Made by a program: the position numbers and the translations under genes
Notes under the pieces: model-generated
What the model saw: the letters and a program-made list of their open reading frames with translations, nothing else
Database searches by the model: none
Told to the model about the DNA's origin: nothing
Assembly (NCBI GenBank): GCA_019358985.1
Contig: JAHHIJ010000032.1
Span: 1-64,000, forward strand
DNA: 64,000 nucleotides
Direction: 5' to 3'
From: Tolypothrix brevis GSE-NOS-MK-07-07A
GTDB taxonomy: Bacteria; Cyanobacteriota; Cyanobacteriia; Cyanobacteriales; Nostocaceae
Shown here: positions 26,773-36,586 of the stretch, in pieces
Layout: every line of letters begins with the position of its first letter
How positions within the stretch are numbered: the stretch's first letter is position 1

Positions 26773-27126
26773 ATGGACAACCCGATGCTGCTCAAGTCAA
26801 CAACCCGGCATATCCGCATTTTTGCCGGAGAAATTGACTCTCATGGCGAACTGGTTCCTAGCAATCAGGTCTTAACGTTAGATGTAGACCCAGACAACGA
26901 ATTTAACTGGAACGAAGATGCGCTGCAAAAAATTTATCACAAGTTTGATGAATTGGTCGAAGGATCTAGTGGTGCAGACCTGACAGACTATAACTTACGC
27001 CGCATAGGGTCAGATTTAGAGCATTATATGCGATCGCTTCTACAAAAAGGCGAAATCAGCTACAATCTAAATGCCCGCGTCACTAACTACAGTATGGGTC
27101 TTCCCCAAGTCGCGGTAGAAAACTAA
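26773..27126 (+). CDS. ndhM: NAD(P)H-quinone oxidoreductase subunit M
   Basis: A 117-residue subunit of the cyanobacterial/plastid NDH-1 complex on the thylakoid, used in respiration and cyclic electron flow. Near-canonical sequence throughout: MDNPMLLKSTTRHIRIFAGE at the start, LDVDPDNEFNWNEDALQKIY in the middle and SYNLNARVTNYSMGLPQVAV at the end. The length is normal. It is a single gene followed by STRR repeats. Confidence 0.97.
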   Translation: MDNPMLLKSTTRHIRIFAGEIDSHGELVPSNQVLTLDVDPDNEFNWNEDALQKIYHKFDELVEGSSGADLTDYNLRRIGSDLEHYMRSLLQKGEISYNLNARVTNYSMGLPQVAVEN

Positions 27127-27136
27127 CAATCTTAAC

Positions 27137-27226
27137 TAGTCAAAAGTCATGAGTCAAAAGTCAAGAGTCAAAAGTCTAAAAAGTCTTGACCATTGACCAT
27201 TGACCTTTGACCCTTGACTATTATGA
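27137..27226. repeat. STRR cluster with inverted halves
   Basis: AGTCAAAAGTCA-type units (left half) face TTGACCATTGACC-type units (right half), so the transcript could fold into a long imperfect hairpin. The right half runs up to the start codon of the phytase-like gene and contains an in-frame TTG at 27214. Confidence 0.75.
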
Positions 27227-28566
27227 CTAAATTTTTCACAAGCAGGCTCATCTTTATGCCTGCTCTTATTTTCTCACTGTTACTCAGCTTTCCCGCACTC
27301 GCTGCCGAACTATTAGGACGTGCAGTTTTACCAGCCGATACTTTTGCTCCCGGTTCAACCACAAGTCAATTCAAGAAGACAAATCGCACCGTTCCTTTTC
27401 TCAATGCACAACCCGTGCAGGGATTTTCTGCTGTCATTCCAGGACCAAAAGCCGGCACTTATCTGGTAATTTCCGATAACGGTTTCGGTTCAAAAGCGAA
27501 TTCACCTGACAACGTACTGCGTATTTACGCACTAGAACCGGACTTCAACACGGGTAAAGTTTTCCCAGTTAATTTCAAAACTGGTGAAAGACTTAAAAGC
27601 TTTAACCGCGAAAGTTTTTTAGAACTAAATGATCAAAGAAATTTAGCTAACTTCCCCATAATCGCTTCACAGAAAGTTTATCCAGGTAGTAATATTCCAG
27701 TAAGTCAGGAAATAGCCAAAAATCGCTTGCTCACAGGAGGAGATTTTGATACAGAATCCTTCCGTCAAGTTAGCGATGGCACTTTCTGGGTAGGAGATGA
27801 GTTTGGTCCGTTTTTGCTACACATAGGACAAAATGGTGAATTGCTGGATTCTCCGATTCCCTTGCCGAACTTAAGAGCGGTAGGGAAGTTAAAATTTGTT
27901 AGATCTCCAGATAATCCAGAATTCGCCAATTTACCTGATGATGCTGCCCGAATTGCTGCTGCTAATCTTGGTGGTTCTAAGGGGTTTGAAGGCTTGGCGC
28001 TTAACAGCAGCGGCACAAAGCTTTACGCTATGCTAGAAGGAGCATTAAAGGATGAACAAGTGCGATCTCGGTTGTTAATTAATGAATTTGATTTGGCAAC
28101 CAAACAGTACACAGGTAAAGTTTTTTCCTATAAGTTAGAAAACCCCAATTACGCAATAGGTGATTTAACTGCAATTAACGACAACGAATTTATTGTCATC
28201 GAACGCGATAATAAGCAAGGCGACCCTAATAATCAAGCTTTTAAAACACCTGCTCAATTCAAACGCCTTTATAAAATTAATATCACCAATCTAGATAAAC
28301 AGGGTTTTGTCCAAAAAGAATTATTAGTAGACTTACTGAAAATCTTAGACATAAAAAGTATTGTGGGGAACCTTGCAAAAAACAATATATTTACATTTCC
28401 TTTTGTGACAATCGAAAATGTTTTGCCTATAGATACCAGAACATTGCTGGTGATCAACGATAACAATTATGCTGATACAATTGGTCGTTATCCAGGGCAA
28501 GCCGATAATACTGAATTCATCAAAATTAGGCTAGATAAACCCTTAAATTTAGTTAAAAATCAATAA
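27223..28566 (+). CDS. Exported esterase-like/phytase-like protein
   Basis: A 447-residue protein with a signal peptide (SRLIFMPALIFSLLLSFPAL, cut near ALAAE). The rest matches the phytase-like esterase family (PF13449): a beta-propeller-type domain with GFSAVIPGPKAGTYLVISD, VSDGTFWVGDEFGPFLLHI and GGSKGFEGLALNSSGTKLY. Family members may hydrolyse phosphate esters extracellularly; the substrate is unknown. ATG 27223 (MTKFF) is preferred over the TTG at 27214 inside the repeat. Confidence 0.85.
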   Translation: MTKFFTSRLIFMPALIFSLLLSFPALAAELLGRAVLPADTFAPGSTTSQFKKTNRTVPFLNAQPVQGFSAVIPGPKAGTYLVISDNGFGSKANSPDNVLRIYALEPDFNTGKVFPVNFKTGERLKSFNRESFLELNDQRNLANFPIIASQKVYPGSNIPVSQEIAKNRLLTGGDFDTESFRQVSDGTFWVGDEFGPFLLHIGQNGELLDSPIPLPNLRAVGKLKFVRSPDNPEFANLPDDAARIAAANLGGSKGFEGLALNSSGTKLYAMLEGALKDEQVRSRLLINEFDLATKQYTGKVFSYKLENPNYAIGDLTAINDNEFIVIERDNKQGDPNNQAFKTPAQFKRLYKINITNLDKQGFVQKELLVDLLKILDIKSIVGNLAKNNIFTFPFVTIENVLPIDTRTLLVINDNNYADTIGRYPGQADNTEFIKIRLDKPLNLVKNQ

Positions 28567-29296
28567 TATTAAGTTTAATTAAGAAAAGTGTGCAAGAAAT
28601 ACAGCTACTAAGCATTTGAAAACACAGATAAATTATCTATATTTTAACTTTGATAAAATTGACTTGGCAATACGGATGAACTATGTTAACAATATTTTCA
28701 TAGACAATATTCGTATTGGACAATCAATATTTTTATCTTCTTCAAGAGAATGTTATTAATTTTGATTACAGTTTGATTGAATTCAATGTGCCAATTTGCT
28801 GGGTGCAAGTAGTGTAAATGGTAATAAACCCAATTTTTGAGCGCCGTATCCGGATTTATTGCCATGAACATGAAGCCAGTAGGAATTAGTGCCTAACAAT
28901 TCGTTATCTTTAGGCTTAATTAAGGTTAATTTATGTCAACCTACTTATAAACTATAAAAATACCAGTATTATCTGTCTGTTGGTGATGAAATAATTCATC
29001 AAAAGCAAACTGCATGTTCTGGTGGGGTTATGATTTGGTAACAGGTCTGGAGTAATCGATGCTTTAGTAACAAAGAGTAACAGAGCAGACAAGCTATGAT
29101 CGGGCTATAAGGTTTACTTAGGGGTATGTTAGTTGGGAAAGCTGATAAAGTTGATAAATAAGTATTAGCACCTGCTGGCTGCCACGCTGGCATTCCTATG
29201 ATTCATTCATTGGATAAGTCAACTTAAAACATAAGCGGACTGCCGCTGTAACTGCTGTTGTGTGGAAATTGCTAATCGCTGATCGGTGCGAAAATT
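28567..29296. other. Long intergenic region with a possible minus-strand gene remnant
   Basis: 730 bases before the PP2C gene. On the minus strand, 28783-28935 is open for 50 codons, lacks a good start (an upstream stop precedes it) and reads like a protein end (GTNSYWLHVHGNKSGYGAQ). It faintly recalls the GK-rich strand of tyrosine recombinases, but I do not assign it. The rest shows no clear hairpin or repeat. Confidence 0.35.
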
Positions 29297-31657
29297 ATGG
29301 AAAATGACGCGGCAAGGCTCTATTGCCCAAATGACCTTTGTCAAACCCCCAACCCCTTAACTCACAAGTTTTGTCAGAAATGTCGCACACCCTTACCGAA
29401 GCGTTACCTGTGGGTCGTGGGAGATGGGGAAAGTGTGGGTAACTCCGGAGAAATATTAGCCGATCGCTATTTAGTCATCAGTGAATCTGTTCTTTTAGAT
29501 ACTAAACCCGGTTTAGCACATGACACTCCAGGATTAGAAAATTTCCAGTCAATCAGACCTTATCTGCGACTAATTCCCTACCGCTTACACGTTCCCCAGG
29601 TTTATGGAGTGCTACAGCTAGCTGATAAGCAGCAAGTGCGGGAAATATTACTTATAGAAAAACCGCCACTTTTCATCAATAACAGCACCAACCAAGTACA
29701 ACTCTACAACGATTTAATTACTGCTTGGAGTCGTGCCACATCAATGAGGCAACTCAATTGGCTGTGGCAAATCGCTCAACTTTGGCAACCTTTAGCGAGT
29801 GAGGGTGTCGCCTCTAGCTTACTCGATCCTAATTTATTACGGGTAGAAGGATCGTTAGTGCGTTTGTTGGAATTGCGTGTAGATTCAACAAGACCAGAGT
29901 TAACTGAATTGGGTGAATTTTGGCAGCAATTATGCCTTGAGGCAAAAAGTGCGATCGCTGAATTGGTAAATGAAATTTGTCGTTCTTTGATTCAAAGAGA
30001 AATAAACTCCTCTGAACATTTAATAGAAGTTTTAGATAAGGGACTGGCAGACGTAGGCAAAACACAAAAACCTACTATTAACATTATCACCAAAACCGAA
30101 ACAGGTCCCAGCCGCCAACGCAACGAAGATGCATGTTATCCTCCTGCAGGAACTCTTGTAACCAAACCCCCTAACTCTACAGCTTTAGCTATTGTCTGTG
30201 ATGGTATCGGCGGACACGAAGGTGGTAATGTCGCATCAGATTTAGCGATCCAAACGATTCAGCAGCAAGTACAGCATCTCACCAAACTTCCCCCCGACCA
30301 CATAGTACCAGCAAATCTACTGACAGACTTAGAAAACGCAGCAGCCGTTGCTAATGATAAAATTAGTCAGCGCAACGACACCGAAAATCGCCAAGGACGC
30401 CAGCGTATGGGTACAACTCTGGTGATGGCGTTGCCTATTGCCCATGAAATGTATATTACCCATGTTGGTGATAGCCGCGCCTACTGGATTACACGCCACG
30501 GCTGTTATCAAGTTACCCTTGATGATGATGTCGCCTCCCGTGAAGTACGGCTAGGCTATGCTATTTACCGTGAGGCTGTGCAACATAGTTCCTCTGGTTC
30601 TTTGGTGCAGGCTTTAGGTATGAGTCCCAGTATTTCATTGCATCCTACGGCACAGCGGTTTATCCTGGACGAAGATTCGATTTTCCTGCTGTGTTCTGAT
30701 GGTTTAAGCGACTTTGACCGAGTTGATCAATACTGGGAAACGGAAATCTTGCCGATTCTCACTGGTGAGACTGATGTTCTCAAAGTGGCTAATCAGTTAA
30801 TAGAAATTGCTAATACCAAAAATGGACACGATAATGTAACCATAGCTTTGGTACATTGTCAAGTCAAATACTCGGAACCAAAGTCAAAGTTGACGGCAGT
30901 TATTCCTGAACCTTCATCAATTAAAGCTTCTGATTCGCCACCCACAATAATTCAAAGCGCTCCCTCAAGCAGTCCCAACCAAAAAACCCAAGTAATTCCA
31001 GAAATAAAGGCAGCCACACGGTTAAAAGTACCGTTACAGTTGGGAATTATCTTATTATTAGTTACCGGAGCCGGGTTATTCGGCTACTGGTTGACGCAAT
31101 GGGGATCTGGTACAAATTTTGGCACTCTTCCAACTCAGGTGCAACCTACAAATCCGAGTGTTACCACTTCACCTGAGGAACAACTATCGCTTTCTGATTT
31201 AGATGTTGGTTCTGAGATTACCAGCGATAGAGAAATAACTCTGAGTAAAAAGAGTAAAAACAAATCTGCCCCAAATTTAGCAGTCACAGCACCAGCAGGT
31301 AGTGTTTTGCAAGTTACCAAAAAACCAATTCCTCAAGAGGAAGACTCTATAGTGCATCTGCGAGTCTGTTCAGTAGGTAGCGACACGACTCAACTAAACA
31401 ATACCACTGCACAAACAATAAAAAAATTATCTAACACCAAATCCTCCACCACAGCTTCTAAACCTTTGGTGAAAAACGGGGAAGACGTATGGATTCAATT
31501 ATCGGAACTTCAGCGCTTAAATACCTCCGTCCTTGCACCGGGACAATCCGGTAAATGTCAAGCTGATAATGAAACTGTAACTCCTTCTGTTAAACAATCT
31601 GTGGCTCCGTCTACACCTTCACGCTCACCTGATGATGATATTCGACCCCAAAGGTAA
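29297..31657 (+). CDS. Zinc-ribbon PP2C-type protein phosphatase with membrane anchor
   Basis: A 786-residue signalling protein. An N-terminal zinc ribbon uses Cys10, 15, 26 and 29 (CPNDLC, CQKC). A region of about 40-260 lacks a clear family. A PP2C serine/threonine phosphatase domain (about 265-525) has the metal-binding RNEDACYP, LAIVCDGIGGHEGGNVASD, THVGDSRAYWI, LLCSDGLSDF and GHDNVTIALV. A membrane span (LGIILLLVTGAGLFGYWL, near 585) follows, then a Ser/Thr/Pro-rich outer part. It removes phosphate from Ser/Thr residues. The next genes encode FHA domains, which read phospho-Thr, so it likely opposes a kinase encoded elsewhere. Confidence 0.88.
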   Translation: MENDAARLYCPNDLCQTPNPLTHKFCQKCRTPLPKRYLWVVGDGESVGNSGEILADRYLVISESVLLDTKPGLAHDTPGLENFQSIRPYLRLIPYRLHVPQVYGVLQLADKQQVREILLIEKPPLFINNSTNQVQLYNDLITAWSRATSMRQLNWLWQIAQLWQPLASEGVASSLLDPNLLRVEGSLVRLLELRVDSTRPELTELGEFWQQLCLEAKSAIAELVNEICRSLIQREINSSEHLIEVLDKGLADVGKTQKPTINIITKTETGPSRQRNEDACYPPAGTLVTKPPNSTALAIVCDGIGGHEGGNVASDLAIQTIQQQVQHLTKLPPDHIVPANLLTDLENAAAVANDKISQRNDTENRQGRQRMGTTLVMALPIAHEMYITHVGDSRAYWITRHGCYQVTLDDDVASREVRLGYAIYREAVQHSSSGSLVQALGMSPSISLHPTAQRFILDEDSIFLLCSDGLSDFDRVDQYWETEILPILTGETDVLKVANQLIEIANTKNGHDNVTIALVHCQVKYSEPKSKLTAVIPEPSSIKASDSPPTIIQSAPSSSPNQKTQVIPEIKAATRLKVPLQLGIILLLVTGAGLFGYWLTQWGSGTNFGTLPTQVQPTNPSVTTSPEEQLSLSDLDVGSEITSDREITLSKKSKNKSAPNLAVTAPAGSVLQVTKKPIPQEEDSIVHLRVCSVGSDTTQLNNTTAQTIKKLSNTKSSTTASKPLVKNGEDVWIQLSELQRLNTSVLAPGQSGKCQADNETVTPSVKQSVAPSTPSRSPDDDIRPQR

Positions 31658-31796
31658 TATCAACTAAGTAAAAGAATCGATAAACCAAAAAAAACCTAAA
31701 ATAATAATAAAGGCAAGAATCAGCAAGGCAGAAACTTTTGCTTTGTAACATGATTGTTGGAAATTATTTGATTAAACCTTTTAGTTTAATGAATCC

Positions 31797-33377
31797 ATGC
31801 CATCCCTGAATCTGGCGATCGCCCGTCTCGTCAATACCGGCACCGACAACTTCGCCATTTGGGTAGTTAACGCACCCTATCCTAGTGGTTATGCTCACCA
31901 TGACTGTGTATGGTCTCCACACCTAACTCAAGCATGGATTGAGTGGCAGGAAATGTTTGCTGGTCATGGTCGCTTGGATCTTCCTCCAGGCTCAACCCCT
32001 CCACCTGCCAACCCACAAACTATGGACTTGATTTCACCCCCGAATGGTCAGACTCCTGGTCCTTACACTAGTCGTCTGATGCAATACTTGGGAATAAGTT
32101 TGTGGCGTTGGGTATTTGACGGAGCTATTCTCGGTAGTCTAGAACGCAGTCAAGGCATGGCTATGGGTGAGCAGACACCTTTGCGCTTGCGATTGGAAAT
32201 TCGCGACCCAGACCTCATTGCCCTACCTTGGGAAATTATGCAGCGGGAAGCTGGTCAACCTGCAATTTCCCTTAGCAAACAAGTGTTATTTAGTCGCACA
32301 ACCACTGAAGTAGATCCTCTGCCGTATTTGCGAACAGATCCAGCTTTAAATATTCTGCTAGTTTTGGGATCTGACAAGAAACTCCAGCTCGAAAAAGAAG
32401 CAGTTATTCTCAAAAAAACTCTTTGCGATAGTCCTGTAGTCAGTAATCATTCTCAAGGATATGCACCATGTACGGTGACTACACTTTTGCAACCAACTCG
32501 ACAAGAGTTGATTCAACAGTTAGAAAGCAGAGAATACAATGTTTTATTTTATGCCGGTCATGGTCGTCCCGCACCAGATGGAGGTTTCCTGTTTTTGCAA
32601 CCGGGCATGACACTTAATGGCATAGAATTAGCCCAAGTATTGACTCGGAATAACGTGAACTTGGCGGTTTTTAATTCTTGTTGGGGAGCGCAACCCGCTG
32701 CGGAAAATCGCCAAGCTATACCCTCTAGTAGTTTAGCAGAAGTGCTGATTCGTCATGGTGTGCCGGCAGTTTTGGCAATGCGGGATCAAATTGGCGATGA
32801 TGAAAGTCTAATTTTTATTCAAGCTTTTGCCCAAGCTTTGCGAAAGCGTTTACCAATTGATGAAGCTGTAGCAGAAGCAAGGCAACATTTATTAACAATT
32901 TATAAGTTCAATCAACCCGCTTGGACTTTACCAGTTCTCTATTTACATCCCAATTTTAATGGTGAACTGATTAAGAGCTTTGATGAAGGAATTACCGAAC
33001 TGCCGGAAACTGGTATCCCCAGTATAACTTCGTTGGTTCCCAATGCTTGTTTGCGATCGCTTGACAAAGGTGTAACCTGGTTTTTACGAAGTGGTGTTAC
33101 CCGTATCGGTCGCACGAAAGATAATGATATTGTCATCCCAGAAGGATCTGTTTCTAAACGGCACGCAGAAATTTTATGCCGAAATAATCTCAGCGGTGCT
33201 ACTCCTATCCGAACTTATTCCCTGCAAGATTTGTCCACTTACGGAACTACCTGGTTTTTAGCGGCAAACAGTTGGCAACAAATCCTCCGTCAGGAAGTAC
33301 CCTTAAAATCGGGAATGCAGTTAAAGTTTGGTAGTCCTAAGGGTGAAATATGGCAGTTTATTATTGAAGATTCTTAA
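31797..33377 (+). CDS. CHAT-domain protease fused to an FHA domain
   Basis: A 526-residue protein. The CHAT (caspase-like) domain has His255 in FYAGHGRP and Cys295 in FNSCWGAQ, so the dyad is intact. An N-terminal region (1-180) reading LRLRLEIRDPDLIALPWEIM is typical of CHAT pre-domains. The C-terminal FHA domain (about 430-520) has TRIGRTKDNDIVIPEGSVSK then RHAEI, the phospho-Thr-binding residues. A caspase-like protease steered by a phosphopeptide reader, 139 bases after a PP2C phosphatase gene, suggests phosphorylation-controlled proteolysis. The substrate is unknown; the next gene's product is one candidate. Confidence 0.87.
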   Translation: MPSLNLAIARLVNTGTDNFAIWVVNAPYPSGYAHHDCVWSPHLTQAWIEWQEMFAGHGRLDLPPGSTPPPANPQTMDLISPPNGQTPGPYTSRLMQYLGISLWRWVFDGAILGSLERSQGMAMGEQTPLRLRLEIRDPDLIALPWEIMQREAGQPAISLSKQVLFSRTTTEVDPLPYLRTDPALNILLVLGSDKKLQLEKEAVILKKTLCDSPVVSNHSQGYAPCTVTTLLQPTRQELIQQLESREYNVLFYAGHGRPAPDGGFLFLQPGMTLNGIELAQVLTRNNVNLAVFNSCWGAQPAAENRQAIPSSSLAEVLIRHGVPAVLAMRDQIGDDESLIFIQAFAQALRKRLPIDEAVAEARQHLLTIYKFNQPAWTLPVLYLHPNFNGELIKSFDEGITELPETGIPSITSLVPNACLRSLDKGVTWFLRSGVTRIGRTKDNDIVIPEGSVSKRHAEILCRNNLSGATPIRTYSLQDLSTYGTTWFLAANSWQQILRQEVPLKSGMQLKFGSPKGEIWQFIIEDS

Positions 33378-33568
33378 GACTGGGGATTTGAAGAGGGGGA
33401 AGGGGAAATGCTCAATCGCTAATAACAAAAAAAGATAATTTATGCCACCATAACTTATCTGAGAAAAACCAGATATCACTCTCAAGCAAATCAAATTTAT
33501 TTTACGGAAATCACATTCTTCCAGCTGTAGCTGTCAATATTGCTAAATAATCAATCGGGAGACGACAA

Positions 33569-34210
33569 ATGACTAAAAATATAAACGCATCAGAAACTTG
33601 CCATCCCTTACCCTCTCAATTCGATTTAGAATTGTTGTCAGCTCTGGTGGAACCTGAAGATGCTACTTATCCCTGGAATCCCGCTGACGAAGAGTCAGAA
33701 ATCTATTTTCGAGAGCTAGAAGAGCAGTTCGCTCAAGATTTCACAGATGAAGAACTGACAAGCCATTCGGAAGCTTTCTATGGAAAACTTGACACACTTT
33801 GGTCAGAAATTTCTGAATGCTCACACTACAAGTGTAATACAGAAAATATTACTTTAGCTAATCTTCAAAAAACTTTACATTCGGCTTTTGCTGCCAGTGT
33901 ACCCCAAAGTTGGCTAAATGCGATCGCTCAAAAAGCCTCAGAAATGTTAAACACCAGCCGAACAATTGGCGATAAACTATTAGTTGAGTGTGTTCAGACT
34001 GTACTACCAAGCTGGGAAACAGAAGACCTTTTAGTTCTAGCACGTCCCTACGCTTATGCCATGCGAGGTAGGGAACCGCAAAATGCAGAATCTACAATCA
34101 CGGAGATCAATAATCGAGAGTGGACAGCTTTATCTCAAATCGAACAAGCAAAAGTTAGTTTAGCGATCGCTCACTATGCCTTCACCCAATTAGATAATCT
34201 TCAATCATAA
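33569..34210 (+). CDS. Acidic hypothetical protein next to the CHAT-FHA gene
   Basis: A 213-residue soluble protein, strongly acidic at the N-terminus (PADEESEIYFRELEEQF), helical in the rest. It has TLHSAFAASVPQSWLNAIAQ and LSQIEQAKVSLAIAHYAF but no known domain. It has a good ribosome-binding site (CGGGAGACGAC) and follows CHAT-FHA on the same strand by 191 bases, so it may be a partner or substrate of the protease. That is inference only. Confidence 0.6.
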   Translation: MTKNINASETCHPLPSQFDLELLSALVEPEDATYPWNPADEESEIYFRELEEQFAQDFTDEELTSHSEAFYGKLDTLWSEISECSHYKCNTENITLANLQKTLHSAFAASVPQSWLNAIAQKASEMLNTSRTIGDKLLVECVQTVLPSWETEDLLVLARPYAYAMRGREPQNAESTITEINNREWTALSQIEQAKVSLAIAHYAFTQLDNLQS

Positions 34211-34583
34211 ACCTAAATTAAGAATTCTATGCATCTCATCTGGTTTGATTTCTTTGATGTGGCAAAGCAGCAGTGCAGCGCAAATAGCATTTATGTTGCT
34301 AGTGTAATAGAGCAGAAGGTAGGAATACTTGTACTGTCAGCTTTTAGTTTTTGTTTGAATGCCTGCCTTGTCTTCACGCCCTAGATGCCATTCTCACAAT
34401 CTTTAATTATTTATCTTCAGGTATAGTTTTCACAGGTTATCACAACAATAAAATAGACGCTAGACAAGCGTCATCTACCCAAAGACATAAAATACAAGTA
34501 AGTCAAGAGTTAACAGTCAAAAGTTAACTGCCTAAAAAGTCTTGACCATTGACCCTTGACCATTGACCATTGACCCCCATCTT
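34211..34583. other. Convergent intergenic region with STRRs
   Basis: It contains a GACGCT-AGACA-AGCGTC hairpin (34456-34472), and at 34500-34577 an STRR cluster with AGTCAA units facing TTGACCATTGACC units. The region probably holds terminators for the two convergent genes. No coding frame is seen. Confidence 0.55.
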
Positions 34584-35960
34584 TCATTTTGGTTCGATAA
34601 AGCGAGTAGCAAAATTTTGCGCTCGCGTTGGCGATAATACCCGTGCTTTAAGAATTGCAGCCATCAAAAAGGCGTAAGACAAGACCCCAACCACTACCAA
34701 AAGCAAAGCATTGATAGACCCTGTTGCGTTCCACAAAGCGTGGAGTGCTGAAGCGCTAACATAACCAACAGGCAAAATCTGCCAACTTCTGCGGGGTTTG
34801 AGAACAGCTAACCCGATAAAATACCCTAAATACCCGCTGTAAGCCATGTGTCCGGCAACAGACCCTAAAATGCGAGGAATTAACAGTTGTAATCCTACCA
34901 GTTGACCAGCAGCTGCGAGACCTCCCGCTTGTTGGGTCGCATTTTGAATAGATGGTACATATTGTCCTAAAGTTTCTAAGAGTGTGAAACCTACGGCAGA
35001 AGCAGTTCCTAGAAGAATACCATCTAGAGGTTCCCAAACGCCAACACGTTCGCGTAAAGGCGAGGGTAGTACTCTGGCGATGGCATAAGCTCCTAATACT
35101 GGCAGTGCCTTTAGTAATTCCTCCATCAAGCCGGCGCCAAAAAAGTAACGCACAAGTAACTCTGTGAACGTGGTAGCATCTTCAGCAGAAGGCAAGTTAC
35201 CAGGTAAGATAACGCGAAATACGAAGATAAATATATCTAACAAAGGACTGAGTAAAATCAGCGTAGTCGTTAATGCTGAGGCTAGTAACACCCACCAAGG
35301 CTTTTGTTTACCGCAAAGCTGATAGACAAAATAGTAAGCCGCAAAAGCGATGTAAGTAGCGACAATAACTTGATTGGCTTGGGGCTGACCGACCGTGGCA
35401 AACATTAGTACTACAAAAATTACTGTCAGGATTCCCGGTATCAGGTATGCTTTACGAGTTAAATCTTTGCCAGTCGAAATAATCGGAAACAGTTGAGTGA
35501 AGCTGACAGAATCTAGTTTTTGCATCGACTGAAGAGGAGTCGCTGCTGGTGGTAACGGTTTAGAAGCAGGTTGCGACATCACCGTTGCTTGGGGGATGAG
35601 TTCGTACTCAAATAGCAATTCTGGACCATCATAACCTAAAGTTATGCGATCGCCTGGTTGCAATTCCTGAGTACCTTGCAAGGGTTTCCCATTTAAATAA
35701 GTGCCATTAGCACTATTTAAATCAGAAATTACCCAGCTAAATCTAGTATCTGCGGATGATGAGATGGGACGAACCACGGCATGACGACGGGATACCATCC
35801 GATAGTTCATGGCATCGAAGACAACTTGGCAATTAGGATCCCGTCCAATTACCGCATCTTTACTGGCAAGCAGTGAGTAGCGAGATGCTGACCCAAAAGC
35901 TGCTTCATTACCAGACACTAGCCGCAGAAAAGCGTTATGTCTTGCGTTTTTCCCTGTCAT
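34584..35960 (-). CDS. FHA domain fused to PrsW-family intramembrane protease
   Basis: A 458-residue protein. The N-terminal FHA domain spans about 35-115 (AVIGRDPNCQ, MVSRRHAVV, LNSANGTYLNG), so it reads phospho-Thr in the cytoplasm. A Pro-rich linker follows, then about eight membrane helices of the PrsW family with the conserved GLMEELLKALPV (Glu280, Glu281, Lys284), His371 in GSVAGHMAYSGY and His407 in SASALHALWN. PrsW of Bacillus cleaves an anti-sigma factor. Here phospho-signals could direct cleavage of a membrane regulator. It is convergent with the PP2C/CHAT-FHA genes. Confidence 0.88.
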   Translation of the reverse strand: MTGKNARHNAFLRLVSGNEAAFGSASRYSLLASKDAVIGRDPNCQVVFDAMNYRMVSRRHAVVRPISSSADTRFSWVISDLNSANGTYLNGKPLQGTQELQPGDRITLGYDGPELLFEYELIPQATVMSQPASKPLPPAATPLQSMQKLDSVSFTQLFPIISTGKDLTRKAYLIPGILTVIFVVLMFATVGQPQANQVIVATYIAFAAYYFVYQLCGKQKPWWVLLASALTTTLILLSPLLDIFIFVFRVILPGNLPSAEDATTFTELLVRYFFGAGLMEELLKALPVLGAYAIARVLPSPLRERVGVWEPLDGILLGTASAVGFTLLETLGQYVPSIQNATQQAGGLAAAGQLVGLQLLIPRILGSVAGHMAYSGYLGYFIGLAVLKPRRSWQILPVGYVSASALHALWNATGSINALLLVVVGVLSYAFLMAAILKARVLSPTRAQNFATRFIEPK

Positions 35961-36493
35961 TGAGTTAGAATTCGCTTCTCAATTAATTCGCTTAAATTAT
36001 CACAGCAGCAGGACTTAACCGTAGCCACATCAGCAGCAGCATTGCTAAATACAATATAGCCTCACTTCCTGTTAAACAATGAGAAATTTATAAATCAAAA
36101 TTTAAGATAGTATTATGCCAGAAAAATAGGATTCTGGCTATCTGAGGTATTTAGAGGGGCTATTCTTGGTAAGCTGTATGAAATTATAGTTCATAGTTTA
36201 TCGACTTTGTAGCACTATATTAAAGTTTAAATGTCTGGTCATTGATTAAATCTTAGTAGTCTTTACCAAGACTAATTGTATTGAAAAATATAAAAAGTCT
36301 AATTTTTTTGTAGTAGAGACGTTCAATCAGAACCTCTCTACGATGATATCAGTTATTTTTTGTGACTGACAGTTGACCTCTGACTACTGACTATTTCCAA
36401 ATTTATAGACCAAGAACTTTAATTAAGTGTTGTAGGGTGTTAGTTGTTGGTTGTGAAAAAGTACTCGTTACAACCATCCACTATCAATTATCC
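35961..36493. other. Intergenic region
   Basis: An AT-rich spacer with a decayed copy of the GTAGAGACG palindrome (36311-36341) and STRR-like TGACTGACAGTTGACC units near 36361-36395. No coding frame or RNA gene is seen. Confidence 0.45.
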
Positions 36494-36586
36494 AATAGAC
36501 ATCTCCAGAAATGAATGATGCGTTATCTGACCCCAAGAGACGTAGCAGTGCTACGTCTCTACATTCATTTTCGGAGATGTCTAATA
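36494..36586. repeat. MITE-like element overlapping the 3' end of narM
   Basis: Terminal inverted repeats AATAGACATCTCCAGAAATG and CATTCATTTTCGGAGATGTC, plus a perfect inner AGAGACGTAGC hairpin (36536-36560). It is the same family as 8209-8442 but shorter. The right arm encodes the last six residues and the stop of narM. Confidence 0.8.
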
